From Syngnathus acus (lineage: Eukaryota > Chordata > Actinopteri > Syngnathiformes > Syngnathidae): a stretch of DNA of 64,000 nt. Positions within the stretch are counted from its first letter, which is position 1. Each line of letters starts with the position of its first letter. The notes under the pieces were generated by a model. It was not told the origin of the DNA and did no database searches. It was given only the letters and a program-made list of their open reading frames with translations. Shown here piece by piece: positions 1 through 13,785 of this stretch. The stretch is from positions 4,456,342 to 4,520,341 of the forward strand of contig NC_051090.1 in assembly GCF_901709675.1 (NCBI RefSeq), read 5' to 3'. A program made the translations under genes and the position numbers.

Positions 1-3000
1 GGAAGGAAATGTACACTTGTGGGTATATTTGAAAAAGTAAACAACAGCTGCAGAGAATGACGTAGCTTGAACGTTCCGTGTCGGCGACTCGGCGCCCAGC
101 GGGCTTCGGGCCCGCCATCAAGGACAACCCGTCGACTCGCCCGACGTGGTCGGAAAAGAAAGGCGAGTGTTTCATCCCACTCGCTGACTGAAAAATCGCT
201 AACATCTCTTCTATTTCTGCCACAAGGCGCTCTCCTCCTTGTGATCGACTGCTGCAGCGAACACCGTTGACCCTGCGGGAGCTGAGGCTTGCTCAAAATG
301 GCCACCTTTTACTTGCCTGGGAAGGGGGGGGGCTATCAAATAAATGCCAGAAAATGTCAAATCAATCTGAGGAATTCACAAAAAGGGTTAGCGTGGAGGT
401 CTTCGGAAGAGATCTTTGCATCCGTGCTTTTACGACGTTGAGCAAAGTTGTGTTTATTGTATTTGATGGCGAACGTTGTGAGGATTTTGAAAGCCATATT
501 TGTATTTTTAGAGTGGTATTTTTGATAGGCATTCACCGTGTGAAAATAAATAAATAAAACACGGCCTTTTCGAATGATGTAAATATCCCCTAAACAGTTG
601 TGAGAATAGTCTCTATACAAACACGCAGTGACTCTTACGTAATCCCCCCGCTTGCAAAAGGTCAATATTTGTAGCCGCTAACGCGCTAATCAGACACTGA
701 TTGCTGTTGGAGGCTTGCAGCACTTCAGTGACATCATCTTTTTCCTCTCCACCACCTTTCATCCTTCTGTTCATTTTTATCTCTCTCTCGGCCACTTTCT
801 TCCTCTCTCGCTTCCTTGTACTTGCTCCACTCTCCCCCCTTGTCCTCCTTCTCATTCTCTCTCATCCTTTTCTGCCCCTACTCCTCCCCTGCCTCATTTT
901 TCCCCCTCCCTCCCTCCTCCGGGCAGCGTGCCAGCCCGTCTTCCCTGGCATGATGCCAGCTTCTCGTCCTCCTCCCTCGCCTCTGATTGATAGCCCTGCT
1001 GTTATGGAGGGAGAAGAAGGGAAATAGGAAGTAAAAAAAAAAAAAAAAAAAGCACACACATACACCAAAAGCACGAACAATCAGACACACACTCACACAG
1101 CACGTATAAATACAGCTAAACACACAAAATGAGGCGCACGCACACACGCAGCCAAGAAGGGCGCACACAGAAAAGCAATCCAAACAGAGCAGAGAAGTGC
1201 ACACATCCAGTACAAAGAGATGTGTGCAGAGCAAGCAAAGCCTCCCAGCATGAAAGCCACCAGCGCTCACACTTGCTCACACACGTACACAAAAAGACAA
1301 GATTCATCGTAGAACTACGAGAAGACAGGCAGCCGACCAGGCAGGAGAAAGAAACATTTAGAAAAAGATGCAACACCACGCAAGTGTGCAGAGTTTGAAG
1401 GAAGTCGAGCGTGCGATGAGCAAAGTTTTTCCCACATATACGTTTCTGCCAGCCGCTGGCGCCCATGAAGAGGAATTTCGTGTCGTCATCAAATACAGCT
1501 GCCATGATCCAACCAAACACAAAATAAAAAATGTAGATCACGTAATTTTCAGCTAGTTGGTACGTGCCTTGAAAGTGGCTGGCAACTAATCTAGGATGTC
1601 GCCCACCTCTCACCCCAAATCAGTTGGGATAGACTCCAGCTCACAAGCTAAAGTTCTTAAGCGAAAGGCTGGATCGTCTAAAATGGAAGACAAAACTGAA
1701 ATTTCTAAATCAACTCTCAAACCTCATTTGAAGGAAATGTTATAAAAAGTCACCAAAATTAACGTGCTTGCGAAAATGCACAGCGTTGTCGTTTATGAAA
1801 TCAGCCTAAAAATGGCCGACAAAGAGAAATCAATTCTAAGATGGCCGGGTGATAATTACTGAATGTCAGCTCTTGGAAAAAGACACACATCATATTAACG
1901 GTTGCATTAGCCTGATCCTTCATCCATAAAGTAAGCTAACACATTAATTACATTGAGTGCGACCGTAAGAACGATGAGAATCCCACATAGACCACAACAG
2001 CCACCTCTAAAAATACACACGAGTTATACACACAGGGAATTTTTCTAGGGCAAAGTGAGTGTGAGACCCAAATGTTGCGGTGCTCCAGTCGTGGTGGCAG
2101 TCTAACAAGCCTCGCTCGCCCTTTCTCTCTCTCTCTCTGGCTGTATTATAACTCCAGCTATTAGTCATAGCCGCACCATGGCAGCTCACCAGCTTGCACA
2201 ATGCAATGCAGCGGGAAAATGGGAATCATAACTCAAGAAATGAAATCTTCCTTGGTTAGGTTGGTTTAATTTCTGACAGTGATCTAATTGAATTAAAATA
2301 AATGTTACATTCTAGATATTCAAAGTATAATGGAGACTTATTCTCCTGCTCACTCCCGCACCCCCCCCCTTACAGAAAATCTCTAGAAGAGTGACAAAGC
2401 CATTATGTTAAAAGGCTAGCTCGACGGGAATCCCGCTTTCTCTGCAGTTAATTTCTCTCCCGTCACATTTTTCGCTTCCCTTTTTCTTTCGCTCATTGCC
2501 TACTACGTTAATTTGTGTCACCTCTAAAGGGTTCCATCCTGCTCCATCTCTCTTCGTCTCATTATTCACCAATGAGCTCCTTCACGCACACACACACAGG
2601 ACAGAGAGCGCTATCAAAGCTGCACACATCTCGAGCACACAGACGTGGCGGCAACATGTGCAAAAAGAGTCATCGCACATCAGTGATCAGAGAAGAGTCC
2701 AACTAAACGGCAGAAATAGACGCACAAAGTCATCTGACCGCCCCCGAGCTAACGTGACCCACACACGACACGGGAAGTGAGACTGAGGAAGAAAGAGAGA
2801 GTCCAATCCTATTATGAAAAGATGAGTTGAAATTGAAGGCATCTCTCTCTCTCTCTTTTTATCTTTCACTCGCTCGTTCTCCCTCTCTCCAAATGAGATG
2901 AGGATTCAGGTCACAGCGCAAGCCAAATTCTGCTCACTCTTGACGGTGGGGAAAAAAAAATTGCAGGCACGGCTGAGTGACTCGGGACACACAGACACAC

Positions 3001-5631
3001 ACAGAAAGCGGCAAGCAGGAAGGAAGGACAGTCGGCTGTTCCGTGCGTCCTCGGGAGAGGAAAAAGGCCTGGCCTGCGGAGCATCCCGACTGTCCTGTCC
3101 GGTTCTTTGGAGAGCTTTGTGCTTTTGTTGCCGTATTCTAGTACATTTGTATTCATTTCGTATCTCGGGAGGTGATAAACGGGTTAAAATTAATAATCAG
3201 GTAAGACGTTATTTTTCCAGGCAAAGCAAAAGTGATACAACGCCATCGTAATGTGAACCACGTTCCTGCCCGTTAAATTGTCCCGGGGGGCATTTGCGAA
3301 GGTTTTACAAGGACAGACAGAGAACGGTTTGATCTCAGCAATTCAAATGAAAACAGGAATGACTTTTGAGGATAAATCTCCAGCAAATGACATTAAATCG
3401 AACGGCGAACATTTCGCACTTATAATGCATACGGAGAGCCAGTCCATCTTCATTATGCTGGAACTATCTACATTAAATCAAATGTGTCATGAAGGAATAG
3501 GATCTCTATAATGCTCATTAGTTCCACCTGCAGGACTGGAGTGGAACAGCATGATCTAATGTTTTTTTTCGAAATTCCATCGTTTGGGTGTTGCTGCTAT
3601 TAGCCAGCCGGGGGCGCCCTACTCACAAGTACCCGCAAAGGCAGCTTCTGAGGACAGGGAGGAAATATCTTATTCCCTCTTACCACTTGTTCTCTTTTAT
3701 TTTTTTCCAGACTGCACTGCAGTAGTCTATGAGCACTCTTGACTGGTCCAGCAAAGCCTTCCGCCTCATTCATGCATTCACCACACTCCTCGGGGCGTAA
3801 CAGCACGCACGGCCCGGCCATTGGAGCAACTCGCTGAACCACCACCGTATAGAGTGCATGTTTGAATTTCAAAGTGTATAGAAAGGGTGGGGGGGGGCTC
3901 TGCTCAAGCTTGTCGGAAGAGTCACATGACTGCAGGCAGAAGCGGCGGCGTATATATCCGCTGCCTTCGTATAGTTAAAATCTACTGTGAAAAGGAGATG
4001 AAGGCGAGGAAGAGCACTGAGGGAGCAAAGATGGGGGATGTTACGGCTCAATTAATGCCGGGACACGCAATGGCCACGCCGCTCATGAGGATGATGATGA
4101 TGAGCATGAGGAAGACGGAGCGATAACAGGATGTTAAGCGGGAGGAGGCGAGGAAATAAGAGCAGATAGTATTAAATGTATTCATGATTCATTATTCCTC
4201 CGCCCGGGTCCTTGATGTCTCTCTTTGGGCTCCCTCCGTTCCTCCACCCTCCGCTGCTTTCTTTTCTGGCTTCATCTCATTTCATCTCTTCTCAGAGGTC
4301 TTTATCAATCGCCTCTTAATCTCCATCTTTCCTGTTTACGCAGCCCTCTTTCATCCCTTCAATTTATCTCGATCCTTTCCACGTCTTTAGTACCGTGTTT
4401 ATTTCCCCGGATACGAGGTAATGTCAAAGTTTGCTTTTTCGTCCTCTGACGCTTACTACGCTAATATGTCAGCCGCACTTTGATTGTTTTATGCTTATGG
4501 CCTGTTATTTTTTCTACACATCCGTCCATTTTCTGTACCGCCTATTCTCGCTAGGTTGCTATCATTCCTACTCTACTGCTGTGTTAGCGGGGTTACTGAA
4601 TCAAAATTTTTCATTTCCAAGAAAGTTCTAACCTAATGAATGTTTCCTTTGAGCTGCGGTGCTTTTCTGAGGTTTATTTTCCACTCACAAACACACAATG
4701 CCAGATTTAAAAAACATTTTTTAAAACGCTCATAACTCAACTCGGCAACAAGATGAACTCAACACACATTATGCGACTGTTTCAATCCCTCGAGTGTGTT
4801 TTTTTTTTTTTTTTTAAATGTGGTTTTACAATCCAAAGTTATGACCTTGTTGGTTTTCTTCTCCTGAGAGTTTCTTTCCCTTGTGCTTCTCTGTCGATAC
4901 TCGTGTCTGGTGTCAGATTTTGGAATCGACGCGGCCCATCCATCTGTCACCGGAATTACGCATGTGTCTTGCTTTACTTGTGCAACAAATCTGTCATAAA
5001 AAGTAATGAATGGCTTTCCTGTTTTCAAACGCGATCCGCATCTTTGGGTCGGCGCGCAAAAATGGCAGGCAGCCTTGATCGTTGTGACGGACAAACTGCT
5101 GCGTTTAAGTGCGGCAACTATTTCGCCGGAAAGTCAGTTTAGACGTTGGCGCGCTATAATTACTGTAACTGACAAATGACACCGTGATTACGGGGTAATA
5201 GCAGACTGCGGGAGCACTCGTTTGACTGCATTGGAAGCTGCTTTTCCAACGTTGAGCAAAGTGGAACATTATTGAAGAGCGCGCCGCTGACGTTCGCCGA
5301 CAAGCGAGACCGCTGTGGCAATCACGATTTGCGCTAACCGCGTTTGCGGTTTTGAAGGTGCTCACCTTTGTTGGTTTATGTTGAAACAAAACCGAGCGCT
5401 AATTATAACTGACTGCATTTGATTTTCAAAAAAAAATGATGTGACGGTTAATTTGCTGACCCCGTTATAAAACATGGAGGCGTACAAGCCATTGAGTGTG
5501 GAAAAAAAAAAAACACACAAAAGATAAGTGTGCAAAAAAAAAGTACCACCTTTCGCCTACTCAGTAAACACACAAATGTAGCAATGTTCAGCAAGCAAAC
5601 GGTGTTGAAAAGAAAGAAAAATCTCTCTTAC
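1..5631 (-). other. Part of tle2-like intron 4; no coding exon seen
   Basis: I searched this stretch for the expected next Q-domain exon (AEIVKRL, usually followed by CAQV and SQEH) and did not find it. It contains pyrimidine-rich tracts (740-960, 4210-4420), an A-run near 1034-1051, CA-rich segments and a degenerate repeat tail near 1563-1660. Open frames here are low-complexity or match no family I know. Confidence 0.7.
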
Positions 5632-5676
5632 CTGTTTGTGCATCTCAATGTTGAGCCCGTAGGACATTTCGTAATA
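5632..5676 (-). CDS. tle2: tle2-like coding exon 4 (Q domain), last exon in window
   Basis: A 45 nt exon encoding [15 protein letters not shown] between CCGCAG and GTAAGAG. The same 15 residues form the 45 nt exon of tle5 at 29332-29376. The following exon lies beyond base 1. Confidence 0.96.
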
Positions 5677-8600
5677 CTGCGGAAACACACACAAGACGAC
5701 ACAAACTCGTCAGACTTTTTTCATTAAATAATTTGCGGAGTTATACAAATTAAAAAAAAAAAAATGTTATTCCCATTCGGCTCCTCAGGCGGGTTTTGTC
5801 TATTCAGGTTATTGGCCGTATTGTATATACAGTGGATATAAAAAGTCTACACACCCCTGGTCAAACGGCTGTCAAACTATCATCCAAACATTTCCTATTT
5901 CTTCTCTCTGTCCCTCTTGCCAATTATCCTTTCTTTCTTTTTCTGTTGAGTCATCATCCTCGTTTGTTTTCAGCTTTTTTGTCCACGCCACTCTGTCATC
6001 TGTCAATTGTCTGTCTCCTTCCCCAGCTTTGAATACGTCGGCTCTCCTGCTTGCCGAGCGCCGTTGCGGACTTAGCGCTCGCTTCCTGCCGCTCTTGAAG
6101 ACACACACATGAAGAAAAAAAAAAAAACGTCTTCCACGTATGGAAACACACACTTGGCACATGGAACCTGACAACTCAAAGCTATTAACAGCTTTCTTAC
6201 ATAAAAAGCATGTGACGTCTGACTTTGTACAGTCTCTTTCACCCCGGTGACATCTTTCATCAGTCTCTCCTTCACCTTTCCATCATTACCGCCACCTCTC
6301 TCTTTAACTCGATTCCTGTCTGTCTATGCTTATTAATTCTCTGGCCATCTACTCTGTCGGCCTCTTCACTGCTACTATTATGCTACACTCAACTCTCACT
6401 CAGGCCATCTTGTCAGGCATGCATTCATCTATTTGTCCGTTTTTTCTCATGAGGGCCGCCGGTGAGCTGCAATGATTACAATCGAATCTATTGAATAGAT
6501 AAGAAATGTTTGGAAAATCTCTGCATCAGAGCATCAGTCAGAATTAGCTCCCTCATGAAAATAAAAGTGACGGCAAATGTTATTTATACATTTCTTACAT
6601 GAGCATAAATTACAGCGGGTTCAAACCAGGATTGCAAAGAACCAAACGACATCACACGCATTGAAGTAGCTTCAGTGTCCACTAAGTGCTTAGCATTGTT
6701 GTGTAAGTGCACTACTTGCAAAGGTTTTATAATACTAATTATACTGCAGCTAAAATCACAACGCCGAACTATGCTTTTTTTTAATAGCTTCATAACTGCC
6801 ACCATCCCCCAGCACGTTCCTTTATATGCCTGTGGTGAGTTGCTGCACTCTGCACTGCATAAGAGCACTAATATGTATGTGTTAATGTAGACCATTGACG
6901 TGTGTGTGTGTGTGCGCGCATAACAGACGGTCAATAAACCACCTGGCTGACATCATTAAGCACGAACGACAAACAGTGGCCGCCCACAGATCACACAAAA
7001 CGGTGTGTGTGTGTGTGTGTGTGTGTGTACGTTCCTCCTACTTATCATTGCACAGGAGCTTTGCCATATGACAGCTGTCTTAGCTTGATGCTAGCATCCA
7101 AACAACCAACTACGGGAACACGAATAGCAGTGGTGTCACGGTTGTTACAACCATTTAAGACACCAGTATTTGAATACAAAGGGTGGCGCAACACATGTAG
7201 GCAGACAAAACAGCAGTACTCATGGGCATATATTTTTCAACCAAAAATTACTGCAGCTCATTTAGTCAGTGTCTCTGAAGTGAATCAAGAGCATCGCACA
7301 AACTGTTGAATCGGAGTTATTCGTGTGTGTTTTTATAGAGTACAATATTAGACTGCTCTTTTTCGTATTTTCATGGAGGAAACTGGAAGAGAAAAAATAT
7401 TTTTTAACTCTGACTTATGTTATGCAAGGAAAGCTGGCGCTTTAAAAGGAGCTTTCTGAGTGTTAAGGTGGTTTATCTGAAGGGGCGTTGATGTGGGTAC
7501 ACCACAAACCTCTCGTGCAAGTCTGGATTCATAAAACATGGTGTGTGGGAGTGCCATTTAAACACGTGTGAATATGTGTGTGTATTTGTGTGTGTGTGGG
7601 GGCAAGCATGTGTGTAAAAGCTTTTGCAAATGCATTGTTCTTTGGCGTCTCTTGGGTGAGCTTGTCTCGCTCATCTAGCCGCCCACTCGCAGACGCTGAC
7701 AGCATGTTAAATCATTTATTAGCGGGTTGGTCGAAAGCGCACCGGAGGTCAGGTTAGCGAGCAGCGATTGAGGACTCCATCAGCAGACAGCGAGAGTCAA
7801 CACGAGCACTACACGGAGGAACTCTAAGGGAGACCTCTGGGTTTTTTTCCCCCCCTTAATCCTTTGTACCAGCCTTGTTTTAAGACTGGTCAGACTGTTT
7901 TAAGGCTCTTAAACATCAATCCCTCCCTTGCATCTGGCCCTCTTAAATCCTGAGAACCTAAATCGCCATTCTTGGAAGACAAATGCAATCCGCACAAATC
8001 TCATCCAAACTGTTGGGAAGCAATTTTACGCTAGCCGTCACCATCATCAGTCCTGAATTTAGTCTTGGTTTACGAGAGCAATTATTTGGAGCGATACTTG
8101 CTCTACGGCTCCCCCTATTAGCCGGGAAAAGATGACTTCCATTCCACAATGGGACAAAAAGGCGCATATTGGTATTTCCAAAGACCTTGACAGCCTTTCT
8201 CGCTCGTAAACATCATTTGCCATTGAGGAAAATGCACAACTCGTCGCAGTTTATTTTTCCCTGGGGCAACAGCGTATTTTGAAGATGTATGGAAGACTAC
8301 AAATTAGCATGAGAAAGCGGAACATACGGATTTTCGAAATCATCTTCGCAACAGAATAACGCCTGATGTCATCCTGCACCTCTGCCGGGTATACAGAGAT
8401 CCAAAAAGTGATGAACAGTAACGGTGGGAGCAGTGCAGCATGGCGAGCAGAGCAGGAAAAAAAAGAACCCAATACCCCAACCACACAAAAACACGGATGG
8501 GCCTCAGTGTGGATGACAAGCCTAACGAGCTAAATATAGCCTTCTGGGTTATCTCCTCTGTGCCAGTCCGTTGTTGCTTCACATTATTTACGTGTCTGTG

Positions 8601-11600
8601 CATATAGACTCTTCCACACGCATGACGTCGCTATCTTTCACCATTTCTTCCTGCCCTCATCAGTCCCATCCGTCTTTCAATCCACAATTCGTTTTTTCTC
8701 TCCAGCCTGACACTGAGCCATTTTTCTCTCAAGCTATCTTTTCCTCTGAGCCTCAATTTCCCTCCACTGCCTCCGCCTCCTCTTCCTCTTCACGCTGACT
8801 GTCATCTCTGAACCCTGGCTGAGAAGCACAGTGCCATGCACAACGGGGAGAGTCCGCTTTGCAAATAAAAGAGCCTGGAGTGTCGGCCGTGCTAACCTGG
8901 ATGGACAGGAAGTGCACGTACATGATGGAAAAACTCATGTTAGATTAGCTGGCGACTCCAGTTCCTCCATGACCCTAACGATAGAAAATGGATTTTTATT
9001 TTTTCTGTCTGCATCATTTGTTTCTCAGCCTGTAAAATGTATCCCACCATCTCTTTCCATCCTTAAATTCGTGCCTTGCCATCTGCGCGTCTATCCAGCT
9101 TAAAGTCCTGATCCGGCCTGCCCTCCCTCCCAGGTTTATGAAAGGCGAGCAGCTTTGCAGACGGTGCATATCAAATTCTACTCAGCTCTGCGTGGATTTT
9201 GTACCACAGACAAAGGCTTACAATACACATGAGCCTTTAGTCACACATAGACACCGACAAAGAGGAGCTCAGCCTGCGAGACTACGAATAAAAAATAAAT
9301 AAATAAATAAATAAAACAACAGGGAGGGAAGGAAAAAAAAAAAATGAAATGACTGAAGGGTGGAAACGGAGAAATATACTACAGAACTTTGAAAGGTGCA
9401 TTCTGAGGGGCATCCAAGAGAATAAAGCAAGCTCAGATCGTGCCATGAGGCCAACAACCATTGATCATCTTTTTAGTGATTTATAATCATAGCGGAGCGA
9501 ACAGGACACTTGTTACATTGCCCAAACAAGTGCTTCCCAACCTTTATTGCACCGACGCACATAAAACCCCCAAGGCGCAATATTAAACATAAATCTCACA
9601 ATATACTGAAATAACCATCTTGTTTCAATTGATCAAATCTGAGCCTTTTTAGCCCAACACAAAGCGACTATTCTGTTGTTTAAATGGTCATAGAAAGATT
9701 GGATGGGCAATATTTACACCATGACATCACACGTTTGATTTCTGACAGTCTTTCTCAACTAACAAATAGATTTGGAACTTTTGATTTGGATTCGCCACAG
9801 TGGTCTAAAAGTTAATTCACCAATTTACAACTGTAGGAACCGTGAAGCAAAGAATACTGATTGACTGAAAAAGAAAAAAAAAAAAAACAGTGAAACTAAC
9901 AACGTGAATTAAACTCACCATGATGTAGTGCCGCTGCATCTCGGTCTTCTCGCTGGCCAGCTTCTCACACTCCAGCTTGAGGCTGCACAAGGACACACAA
10001 GGATATGCAAATGAGGTGGTTAGCAACATTTGCAGGAGACAGTCACAAACAGAAAAAAAAAAATTTGCTGCCATGAGTTAAAAACCAAAAAGCAAAAATT
10101 GGTGGAGGGGTGGATAATTGACCTATTCCCGTCTTTAAAAACATATTTCATAACAAATATGTTTCTAGGAGAACAAAAGACAACATATCTTCAGCCACTG
10201 ATTGTTTATACCTGACAGATGTACTGCAAGTTTTTTTTATAGTCCACATGCCTACCTGTGATACTGGGCCTGGAGGAACTGGAATTCCTCCTTGATGCGG
10301 TCCAGAGTTTCCAGGACGGTGAACTTGAAAGACTGGCCAGGTTGCAAGGGGACCTTGGCAGGAGAGAAAGGACAGACGTGAGGACGGGATAAAAGACAGA
10401 CGTTCAGCTGTGTATGTGTGTCACTTGATGCCATGAAACAGAATATAACATATAACAGTGTGTGCGTGCATGCATGGCCTGTGCCCTCTGGCGTTGGTGT
10501 ATGTGTGAGAGCGCCAAGATGAAAGTGAGGAAAGGTCACTTCCTCTTTCCACACATCATAAAGCAGTGTCCTCCGCTAATGACTGTCCCTCCCTCCTCCT
10601 GCTCTTCTGCATTAGCATCCTCCCCACTTTCTTGCGCGGCGCGCTAATGTATTCTAGCCTACAAAGAGCTGCGACGGGAGGAAACGTCATTAGAATATCG
10701 CAGGGAGAAATCAAGGCACCTGCTAAAAGCTAAACAAAAAGCAACAGAACAAAACAACTCTCGGGGGACCAGTTGTCGTCCTCCATGTTTGTCACGAGCT
10801 TGGAGGAACAACAGAGGATGTCGGGAATTGGAACAAATTCATCATTCAGACCAAGTACAATTTTTTTTTAGTCGAAGCTATCGGCACAATGCGTTTATGA
10901 TGACCTTATGGCGATTTGGTCGTTAGCCAAAACAAAAAGTTTAGCGGTTTCAGTGGCGAGCTTCATTAGTCGAGACAAGCACAATTCAATTAGATTTCAA
11001 TTAGTTCGACGGCGGAGGTCAGAGATGTGCGGGCTTCCCTCAGTAATTAATCCGCCGAGCTGAGCTAAAGTGAGCCGAGACGAGGCGGAGCGGCGAGGAA
11101 GTCGAGACGGACACAAAGTACATCATACGAGTGCGAGATGATGACAGAGGATTCTTGTAGTAGGTCATTTCAGCAAAACTGAGATGAAAAGGTCCAATAT
11201 TTACGAATAATGGCGGCGTATGTAGGCCATGGCAAACATTTATTGTTGAAGTTGAGCGCGCTCAGTCCCGTGTTGTGACAGATGGCCACGCAGACTGTTT
11301 GGGGGTTCCATAGGCTGTCACCCAGGGCCGAAAAACAGCCTCTCGCCTCCTGTATTTTTGTACAGACGGTGTGTGTGCGCGAGATGCAGCCGTTGTAGGG
11401 AATCAGATACCACAAACTGATCCTGTTAATCTCGAAGGTAGATGTGAACGAAAGGGCGGGGGGGTTAACACACACACACAGACACACACGCCATGTGGGA
11501 CAGCAGTCAATCACAATTTGGACGAGCTTGGCACACGCAAAGCAGAGAATTAGGGAGGATTATCTATGGCGAGTAGAGGGAGGGAGGGAGGGAGGTAAAC

Positions 11601-13745
11601 AAGGGGAGGGTGGGGGACGTCTGTTTTGACTCGATCGCATAATGGGATGGTGGAGGCCGTCCGTCGCCATGGCCATCACCTGTCATCTTAGCGGCTCTAT
11701 ATTGGACTGATTCAAAATGGCCGAGTCATGCAAAGGCAAAACAACAAGATTAATAATGACGTGTCACGCTGTCGATGGAAATTTTACTGAGTTAGGTCGG
11801 GCAGCAATAAAGTCCTTGAATGTGACACTGCAGCTGACGTCAGCACAAATTGTCTCCCGTTCGACTCGGTCGTCTTGAGCTTTTCTTAGTGTCCCTCACT
11901 TGGGCTCAAATCAGCTCAAGTGCGGAACAGATGCTCATCTGCGAGCGATTGGGTAAGAAATATTTCGATCCGTCTGCCCGTCTTCCTCCTCTCCCGCCCG
12001 CCGTTTAGCCTCCGGTGCGCTCTAGCAACCAACACGCGGGTGTTAGCGGGCATGCCTGTGCAAGAAGGCATCTTCTCTTTTCAACGCTGTCATTCTTTAC
12101 GCCTCGCTCTTCATTTTGTATGAGGACGTCTCGGAGACAAGCAGAGGCGCATTCGGATAGAGCATGAAATAATCATCGCGTGATGAAATATTTAGAGGCA
12201 AAAGACACATGAAGAGATGAGAAATGCCAAGTGTTGGCGCCCCACGTGAACACGTCTGCAATTCAGTGTTTTTTTTTGGGACCGGAGGACGGAAATGAGA
12301 AACGGTTTCCTCACGACGGGCGCGTCGATTCACATTGCGTTATGTGCAAACACAGTGGGTGAGTTTGGAAAGGTATTTGAAGACTGGCGGCTCAACAACC
12401 TGGCGGTGCAACAACTTTTCTATTGAATGTCGCTGGGTTGGCAAATTGTTTGCTGAGAATAGCAGGATAGACATTACAACAAATTGTCAAGGTCAAAAGT
12501 CAATGCGTCAACTTACGAGTGACCCGACTTTACCCAAGAGGCATTTGAACACAAATGGTGCTGAAACACATGAAGACAGTCAAAATAATACTCATTACAC
12601 CCATAAGACAAAGCATCACTGTATTTGGGTTGCTCCTAATCATCGGGAAACTAGCACCTCTCGCATATGGTAATAAGGTCGCTTTCCTGTTCTATGGTTA
12701 TCGTTACAAAAAGCCGCACAAAATTCAAAACTCACTTTTATTACACACAGATTCACAAATGCCTGGTCCTCATTAATGGCAGGTGTTTTTTTTCCCCTTG
12801 CCACGAGCAAATCTACTCCGTAATTAAAGTCGGACCGAGACTCCATTTATTGTCATGACACACCAGCCAGCACCTCTTCTGACATCAGAAACGTGCCTCG
12901 AAGCTTTCATGGGGATGTAAGGACAGAAGGTAAATGCACACATAAAAACATGAAAAGACGCTCACGTGGACACACAAACATCCAGTGGAATCAATTACAG
13001 GGTTGCAAATGTCATCTAACACGTCAGACACCGAGGTGCAAATGCACACATAAAACATGAAAAGATGCTCACGTGGACACACAAACGTCCAGTGGAATCA
13101 ATTACAGGCTTGCAAATGCCATCTAACACGGTTTCGATATCCAGCGAGTTGTCTGAATAGAAGAATCTCGCCTTTTGCCATTTCATCTACAAAAGAAATT
13201 TCCTTCCGCAGGGACCCAGAAAGGAAAAGTCACGTTCACTCTGGCCGACGGGAAGTCGGACATTTTCATGCAAGGACGCGTCTACTTGGAATAACAGCCC
13301 TGTGTTGTTTCACACTAAGGTTAACGTCACAATCAATTGAATCGCCAGTCAATCAGAAGGCACAGTGACTAACAATATTTGCTTTTTGATAAACTTTTTG
13401 CTCGCTCTTCTACTTGGGCAGCGTTCGACGTGCACTTAGTGCATTTGCATGAGACGGAACAACAGGAAATGAATATTCCAGCTGCACTTGGAAAGGAAGA
13501 TTGCCTAAACAAGAAACAGGATGAACTGCAGTCGTGTTCGGAATAATATCTCGGTGGTTTTTTTGGCAGGCGTAATGTAAAATAAATACTTTTTTTTTTT
13601 TTTTTTTAAACTTGCTGTTATTCACAACTTGTGCTGTCTTTGTGTGGCTGTCGACACAAAACACGTGAAAGCGCCCTGCGTGTTTGGATGGATCACATTT
13701 CATTGCCGTACCAGAAATAAATAAATGTGCCGGCGGAGGGGCGGT

Positions 13746-13785
<40 letters not shown>

